Positions 1 to 7,700 of a DNA stretch of 42,277 nucleotides are shown here, piece after piece. The position numbers were made by a program, and so were the translations under genes. This stretch comes from Amphimedon queenslandica (taxonomy: Eukaryota > Porifera > Demospongiae > Haplosclerida > Niphatidae), in the NCBI RefSeq assembly GCF_000090795.2, contig NW_003546268.1, positions 442,801 through 485,077 of the forward strand. Direction: 5' to 3'. The notes under the pieces were generated by a model that did not search any database, was not told the DNA's origin, and saw nothing but the letters and a program-made list of their open reading frames with translations. Numbering within the stretch: position 1 is the stretch's first letter; each line of letters begins with the position of its first letter.

Positions 1-2
1 CT

Positions 3-86
3 AAGACATGTACCAATAGCCAGGTTAGTGTGATTGACCTTAATGATGCCATGGCAGTGGAAAATTTCTCTGAATTCAACAAATAA
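3..86 (+). CDS. possible C-terminal exon of a gene entering from the left edge
   Basis: A frame open from the window edge ends at a TAA and reads NSQVSVIDLNDAMAVENFSE just before the stop. The composition looks protein-like rather than repeat-like, but I recognise no family and no upstream exon is available. The opposite strand is also open here (an acceptor-like TTCAG followed by an open frame), so the strand is not certain. No AATAAA follows closely. Confidence 0.22.
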   Translation, partial: KTCTNSQVSVIDLNDAMAVENFSEFNK

Positions 87-293
87 TTTATGTAGAAGCT
101 TCACAGCTGTTCCCCTCAAAATTCATTATTTAACATGTACATATAATGTACATATGTATTGTGCATCTAAATTGATGGCAATACTTATGGCTTAACTAAA
201 ATTATAATACAAGTGTATACTTAATTTCAATTTTTAAAATGTTTGTTTACCTACAAGTGATAAACAAAAGCAACCCAACATTCTCAGACAAAA

Positions 294-434
294 ATGGCTT
301 CATTTGTCACTAAACATATAAATGTAGATCCCTCCAACGCCTTTCAGGCTTCAACTCCTAGACAAGAAATTTTTGCTCTGTTGCACTTCTTCGATACACA
401 TGCACTTAAAGTCAGCAAAAGGTACCATATATAG
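294..434 (+). CDS. small unassigned ORF or first exon
   Basis: This 46-codon ORF begins ATGGCTTCATTT in a reasonable context (AAAAATGG) and encodes MASFVTKHINVDPSNAFQAS followed by a balanced stretch ending VSKRYHI. A GTACC donor-like site at 422 could end an exon after the VSK-R codon. No downstream exon is evident because MITEs follow immediately. It is either a genuine first exon or chance, and I recognise no family. Confidence 0.22.
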   Translation: MASFVTKHINVDPSNAFQASTPRQEIFALLHFFDTHALKVSKRYHI

Positions 435-544
435 GGCGAATTTCATCAGGGAAAATGTTTGTTTAGAAAGGATTAATGATTTTCATTCGTTCTGTTTTTA
501 TTTTTGCACGTCCATATGACACTGCATTCACGTCTATTTATATA

Positions 545-1052
545 CTATGTCCCAACTGAGTTTGGACCAAGAAAAACTGGAATAACTTTTTAAGGGAATG
601 TGGGATAAGGATGAGACTTTCACAGGTTCTTAGTCGCCCAATGCCGCTTCAGGATCTCAGGTCTTGGGTCTCTCAGCCCTCGGGAACCCTGAGAACTGGG
701 TTCTCTCTATAAACCCAATGGCATACCAAAGCTAACCGCAATGATGTTCTATGATGTCACAGTTTACATAAGCACATGTGGTCGAGCGCCCAAACTGATA
801 ATTCTTCTTTTAAAAAGCTAACAGAGCGAGATCTTCTGATAATGATGGCCTTTATGAAGACTAGTTGACTCCAGTAGCTATTGTACTGCTTATCAGGAAG
901 AGCAAGACTGTTTTAAGAGTGAAACAAGATAGCCAAAATATCGGCCATGTCTCTATGAATATCATTATAATACGTCATTAGTGTCGTAGATACATTTTTC
1001 AAATTCCAATGCAGCTGCTTCCACTTCCGGTCCATTCTCAGTTGGGACATAG
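545..1052. mobile_element. Tc1/mariner-type MITE with 16-bp TIRs
   Basis: The terminal inverted repeats CTATGTCCCAACTGAG (545-560) and CTCAGTTGGGACATAG (1037-1052) are perfect and are flanked by TA on both sides (543-544 and 1053-1054). A TA target duplication with CTATGTCCC-like ends is typical of Tc1/mariner non-autonomous elements. The 508-bp interior has no transposase. Confidence 0.8.
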
Positions 1053-1138
1053 TATAATTTCGTTTACAAAATACTCATTCCATAAGAAATGAGAAGAAAG
1101 AAGCAAATTAAACTCTGATGAAATATACATGTACCTGC

Positions 1139-1350
1139 CACCATATAGCGCAAAACTTTTGAGCGCTGACAGTAAATTTAGTGGATTTCAACATGATTTC
1201 TTGAAGGTTTGTGGAAATTACTTCCACAAAAATCAAATTATTAGGGCCACAAGATGGCAGATGGCATAAATTTATGAAAAAATCTGCAAAATACATTTTA
1301 GGCAAATTTGCAAAATTTGTAGCCCTCAAAATTTTTTTTGCTATATGGTA
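1139..1350. mobile_element. MITE, TACCGTATAGC-TIR family (copy a)
   Basis: Ends ACCATATAGCGCAAAACTTT and its near-complement AATTTTTTTTGCTATATGGT bracket about 210 bp. The ends match the family also seen at 1439, 8714, 11408, 26595, 33974, 38484 and 40874. The interior is AT-rich with 'gcaaatttgcaaaattt'-like runs and no coding capacity. Confidence 0.6.
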
Positions 1351-1438
1351 CATGGTACTATAGATACACATACTGTACATGCACCTGCAACAAAAAAGTG
1401 CAATAGCCAAATGAAACTTTAGCCCAAAATAAAGTGGA

Positions 1439-1633
1439 TACCATATAGCAGGTATATTCCGTTCGAGTTTAATTTTGTTCTTTTTGTTCTCATTCCTTGT
1501 AGAACAAACATTTTTAAAACGAAAAGGGCGTTTTCTCAATGCCACGTGTACAAAATGGCTGGTCAGAACGAAAATTTCTAGAACCATGCTAGAACGAACA
1601 TTTTTCCAGACGAAATATATCTGCTATACAGTA
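1439..1633. mobile_element. MITE, TACCGTATAGC-TIR family (copy b)
   Basis: TACCATATAGCAGGTATATT at the left and ATATATCTGCTATACAGTA at the right form imperfect terminal inverted repeats. The interior contains GAACGAACATTTTT-like inverted stretches and no coding capacity. It lies 89 bp from copy a, making a local MITE cluster. Confidence 0.6.
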
Positions 1634-1732
1634 GTCAAAGCTATACATGTATATGCAGTGTGTACCATTTTGTGAAACATTAGCAGTAGCATACACTGCC
1701 ACGAAAACAAAACTGAAGGTGTTGTTCAATCC

Positions 1733-1738
1733 TTTATT
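1733..1738 (-). promoter_or_regulatory. polyadenylation signal of the GHKL gene
   Basis: AATAAA on the minus strand (TTTATT on plus) lies about 25 nt after the proposed stop codon at 1763-1765. Its position supports that stop and the proposed last exon. Confidence 0.4.
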
Positions 1739-1762
1739 CATAAAAACAATTATTTCCACAAA

Positions 1763-4700
1763 TCACAATGAAAAGTTTGACAAATATGAAACTCTACAGA
1801 GTACAGGTAAATGAGTTCAACATGCATAAAGATAAAAAAAATGACAGCAAGAAGTACAGTAACCATCTACATGTACATGTACATCTGCTGGTATACTGAC
1901 ACTACTACACTGACTGACATACACAAATGTACATGTAAATGTACGTACAGTACAGTACACATAAAAAAGGCTAAGCAGGGTACAGTAGAGAAGAGAATTA
2001 CCTTGAAGGTAGTTTGTAGGTACTTCGCTACTACTTTGCTACTCTTCATTACTCTGCTGTGTTATGCTGCAATCCCACTCAGTCATATGTACTGTAGTAG
2101 AACTTGTAGATGGTTCTTTGGCTGTCTGTGTTCTCCAAGTTCATCTATAATGCCACTCTCTCCTTCTAGAAGCCTGTTTAGGATGTTTTTGCTTGATTCT
2201 ACTATCACGCTACTGTCTTCTACTGTCATGCTACTGTCTTCTACTGTCGCGCTACTGTCGCAGTAAGCATGCGCAGAGAAGGAGCAACGAACTACCTACG
2301 CAAAAGTAGAGTAACTGCGGGATAGCTACATGTACTTAGCCTTTTTTTGATATGTACTGTACATGTACATGCACATGCATAAAAATGTAAGACTGTATAC
2401 AGGTACTGTAAATTAGCATAAGATACATGTACATGGTACAGTGCATGCATCACTACTACCTGAATGCAGCAGTAAAAGTTTGAAAATCTTCTTGGATATC
2501 TAAAGGTAAAAAAGTCATCAATAAACTGTATGCATCAAAACTACACCATAAATTACATTACATTACCATACATCACCATAATACATTTGGCTAAAACCAC
2601 AAAACCTCAAAGTGACAGTTGCGATAACTGACATATATAAATGTACATAAACTGCACATGTAGTTTACGTTTTAATAGGCTTCAAAATTAAAACACATGT
2701 ACGCATATACATATAAATCTAACTTATCTTGATTCAAAAGCTTAGAGTATTTCTGTTATAAGCTGTATGTACTATTGTTTGGAAACTATCACTAGAATAA
2801 CTTGACTATACACATAGTTATGCAGCCAAAGAAGCTAAAATTAAACAATATGCTCTATCTTATTGCAATTACATGATTACTGAAATACACGTATGTGATC
2901 TTAAAAAAATTACACATGCATGTGCCATTTCCTTCTTAAAAATACAGCAGCTAGCTGAACTGTATCAGACTTGGATCCACATGTATACTTACTGTACATG
3001 TACAGTACCACTCAGCTATAACCTTACTTTTAAATGCATGATCTCCAAGACTATCTGCGTTTGCTACTAGTGCAATAACTACACTAGTGCACCACAAACG
3101 TGATAAGTACATGTGCATTGAAAATATATGATGTACATGATAAGTACATGTAGACGATACAGGCACTAGTGCAGGTTGAGTCCGTGGGCATGCTGCACCC
3201 ATGTCGTGTACGATAAGTAAAATTATAGCTGAGCGGTACTGTACATGTAGTACGAGTAGCTTGCATGGCTTATACAAGACAACCGTTAGTGCATTGGCCT
3301 CGCCAAAACGAAGAAAAAAATTGTTTTACATTCATGATTTCAAAACTAATTTGCCCTACCAAGAGTAGAAAATTATTAAGGGAGGGCATCTAACCTGCCT
3401 ATATTTTGCAATACTATAGCGCGTATGCTTAGTATTGCATACACCTGTTTTTAAAAAAGTAAACAGCTTGGTCCTACATATTACCAACACGGATTGCTAC
3501 CGTATGGCGATTTAATTTGCGGAGCTAAAATTTCTATGATTGATAAAATAAATTTTTCACAGAAATAACTTTATCAGATTCACAAAGTTAGTACTATGCC
3601 TTTAATGGCAATTTGAAATTTTAGCGGATCTTTAATTTTGCGGTTGCGTGCTAACCCATAAAAATGGCAGAAGTTTTGTTCTTTGAAAATAAAGTGCCAT
3701 GCAATATATAGTTTCTTCATGGTCTAATTAAGATGTGAAGGTGTTCGGTTATGACTACAAACTGATGGCATGCAGTTGTTACAGAACAGAGAAAGTGTCA
3801 AATCTTGATTGCTAGAGTAAAATTGTGTCTCTTGGACTAACTGCTAGAAGAAGCTTGAGTTTCTTGGACTTCTACTCAGTGCACACAAACATTTATTAGG
3901 CTCTACTTGTTGCATACCGACTCTTGTCAAGTGTCTGAAGTTTATAGGCCTTAGCTACTCTTACAAAGGAGAAGTACATTGTGTAAATTCAAGAGGTACA
4001 TGTAAATGATTTTAGGCAAACATACATGCACTGTATCTTCAAAACAAACACAGTTCCAGCAAAACACTACGACTTTTTTTAAGATAAAGTTTCTGTGATT
4101 CTCTAGAAATACAATGAAGCCCTGTTACTTGAAGCACTAAAATCAAAACCTGCTCCATTTGGCAAGATTGATGGCTTTGGTGTCTTCTACTGTCATTTAT
4201 GCCTGATCAAGTAGTAGAAAATAACTTTAGTGACTGTAGGAGAGCCCCTTCAATAACTACAGAGCCTCAGGCTCAAAGTGAGAGTTATGGCAGACAGAAT
4301 GAATGAATGAAGGAATGACAGACACCAGACTTAACTACAAACATGTAGTCTCCTCACCCATGCTAATTGCTGGCGAGGCCAATAAGAAAAGAACTGAACA
4401 AATTTTAGTAAAAAGCAATTATGTACNATGTACATGTACAATGGAGATACAGTAACATGTACATGTAGCTCATGCTTATGTTTTATGAAGACAGCTATTC
4501 ATGTACATGCAGGAGTGTGGTCTGCTTAGTAAAATAAAAAATATCATTAAAGGTCAATTTAGATGCAAACAGTACATTATAAAAATCAGTTACAAGGGTA
4601 CATTGTACTGTACATCTAAATTACAGAGTAGAATGCATTTACCTTCAAGTGTAACAGTCAAAACAGTTTCATCAAAATGTGGATGCTTCTCAAGAGAAAA

Positions 4701-7700
4701 GTGCCACGAGCAATTATGAGTAGCAACGCGCACTTTATGCTTTTTCCTCAAAAGTGCCAAGGTTCCAATCTTTAAACCCTCACCTAAAATATACATGTAG
4801 ATTTAATATACACAAAATGTACATGTGCACATGTATGTACCGTATTTCCTTAAATAGAAGCCATATTCGAATAAACGCCGGGGTAGCAATAGAATTAAAC
4901 TATAAATACGCCACCCCAGCCTAGGAGTGACACAGTAGTCTAGTGGGCAATGCCTGAAGTTCCAGAAGTCAAAAGCTTGAGGCCACGGGTTCAAATCCCG
5001 CTCTGGGCCAAAGTTTTTTTTATCTTTTATATATTTTTTGGAGGTCCAAGTATCATTTTAGAAAATAGACGCCCGGGCTTTTATTTAAGGAAATACGGTA
5101 CATGCATACACCTTATAAATTTTGTACAGAAGCTTGACAGCTACACATAGCTTACCAAACTGTCCAATAACATCGTGATGATTCCTCTTGCTTGAATAAC
5201 CCAGAAGCAAAACCTTAGTTGGAAGTTGAGTGTTTCTATTGATTAGTGTGAGTGTTTTTTTATCTTTATCATAATGCAAAGAACCAAAAGTTATTTTTTC
5301 ATTCTCTGCTTCGGAGCCTTGCACAAGTTTAGCTTCAAAATGAGTAAAATCATTTGCCTGAACCTGAAAAATAGAGACAGTTGAATATTACTCTCTACAG
5401 AAGGATAAATCTAATGTACTACACATGGAGTCACAGCCTCATACATATACATGTGGGACAAATGTCAGCTAGAAATATGACATCCAGATAATACAATTCA
5501 ATTCCTAGTTAAAGCATACTGCAGTGAAATCATGGCATGCATTATACAAAGTACATGTCATTGCAACATGAAACTACAAAAACAATATTACTTAAAAAGT
5601 CTTCAAAACTATAGATGTACATTCATGCACACCACACAAGTCATGGCTACGGACTACCAAAATTTGCTAACGCAAATAGATAAGATACCAGGAAAAACTA
5701 CAATAGAGGTCACAACTCTTTAGCAATGGTGATGCAAGCAGTATATTCTATCTCTTCCAGTTAGAGTAGTGGTCTTGGTATTAGAGAACCTTCAACTAAG
5801 TCTATTCAACAGTATAATGTCCGTACATTTATCATCACTCATCTCATTAATGCTATATCTGAGCAAACTGCTACTGTATCAATCCCTTATATCATTTCTG
5901 ATATTTCTTCAAGAAAGTTAAGAAGTCATAAGGAAAAATTAAAATTTCACTATGATTCCTCCTCCACTAGTGAGCCTGGTGCCTACTCCAGGCTCACTGC
6001 ACTACCAATAAAAGAACATGATTTTGCTCTATAAAGGTGCTTTCTGTGATGCTTTATGTCTTCGCAACAGCTGGATTCCTCCTCATTTACCAACTCATCA
6101 TGCTTGTGAATTGAACATACACTTACATGTAATTATGCAGTGGCTTAATTGCCATCTCTGCGACACAATGAACTCCAGAGACATACATGTAACAGAAAGC
6201 CTTCTAATAGAGATATGTCCTGATGTTCTAGTTGAACTAACTCTTCAAGCATTTATCTGGGGAAAAATTTTCCCAACAGTCTGCCATTACTGATGATAAA
6301 GCCAGGGCTGACATTGCTGTGTCCAGTTTCTTGTCATCAAGACAACTAATCTTTTTTAAATGCATGAGTATCTCACAAATCATCAATTAAAGCCTCCAAT
6401 AAAAGAAACAAGAAGGCTGAAAAACGCCAATTAGTGAATGGATTTGCAATGTTGAGGATGCCTTTCTTACCCCACTAGTTTTTACAACTGCAGGAGGAAT
6501 GGTCCATCAGCATCTACTTTCTACAAACATCTTTCATCCAGACTCACCATCTATCACGCTAAGATCCAAGTCCTACATGTATATTCTATGGTGCTTAACT
6601 GAATTTATTGCCATATTTGGTTATCTCTTATTAGGAGCTATCATCTATGCGGAGCTCATCCTACCATCATCCTTGCCACTCTTTCCACTCTCATGAGCAA
6701 GCTCGCAGATGGAGACTTTTGTAGTTTATACTATAGACAGACATTGACATGCACATGCATCATTTAATTACTTGTAGTATTTCTGGTATTTGTTATCATG
6801 AAAAAATTAGGTTTGAGCCACATGTACATAATATAACCTTGAAATGTGGATATTTTTTGACTCAGCACATTTTGAGAGAAAGAGACCTACAGTACATGTA
6901 TTAATAACATCAAGACAAGTGTAATGTGTTGATGGCGATGCATATTATTGTACACATTATTACTTGGTCAAAATTACATTGTAGGTCACATAACATGCAT
7001 GCACAGTATAAATGCTAATAGAATTTTATTTTAGAATGTTTTTAGATTGCACATTGGTTTTAGCTGTAAAATTGTTAAAGTAGCACAGTGAGCACTAAGC
7101 AGACATAAATGCATGTACAATTAGATGTGTAAAATATTCCTATGATCGCTATACTTATTTCTTCCTTGTAGACCCAAAAGGCGCTAAAACTATTTTCAAC
7201 GAATCATTTATGGTAGCCATCCACGATTAAAGTTACTGACGACAAGAAACTCTCGACATCAAAGGCAGATCAAAGCCCAAGCTGCAGCAAGAGTTACCTG
7301 GTCTATATGATGTAGTTTGGCCTACATACTTTCCATAACTGCTGCTTGTGAGCCTGTAGTAACAGAAAAATGGCCAAGTGGTGTCGCTGCCTTTGATTTT
7401 CTTTTGATCATAAGGCCTTCTTGCTGTTAGTAATTTACACTGTGGGTGGATACTGTATAGGAAAAAATTATTTATTATGAATGAATATCATCATTGTAAT
7501 CATATTCATTTAAAATAGTTTTAGCTCCTAGGGGTCTATCGAGGTTCTCTTTGCTGTACTTTCTAATGCTTCAGATAGTACATGCATCTCAATGTTCTCT
7601 AACTAATCTATAAAGGTCAAAACATAGCCAGTTTTTGAGTAAAGGGGGTATGGGGAGCTGTTTGCTTGGGTACATTTGTATCTTCAAACAGAATGTGCAT

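Larger units (their letters stand above)
4838..5100. mobile_element. MITE with TACCGTATTTCC TIRs carrying a tRNA-like unit
   Basis: The ends TACCGTATTTCCTTAAATAG (4838-4857) and CTTTTATTTAAGGAAATACGGTA (5078-5100) are inverted repeats that extend to AAGCC/GGGCTT. The element makes up 263 of the 372 bp of the intron between GHKL exons 2 and 3. A second element with similar ends lies at 17559-17777. The interior holds a tRNA-like Pol III unit (4920-5010). Confidence 0.75.

Noticed and set aside
1811..2266. 151-aa plus-strand ORF
   Set aside because: It spans TACATG repeats and the interior of a MITE, and its translation changes in each MITE copy. It is not a gene.
4120..4205. Plus-strand open stretch reading EALLLEALKSKPAPFGKIDG then FGVFYCHLCLIK
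   Set aside because: It looks coding-like with a CHLC pair, but it is short, ends in TAG, and I could find no convincing neighbouring exon or family. It may be a transposon scrap.
4920..5010. Functional tRNA gene
   Set aside because: The acceptor stem is poorly paired and no clear anticodon arm exists. Called a tRNA-like or SINE-type unit instead.
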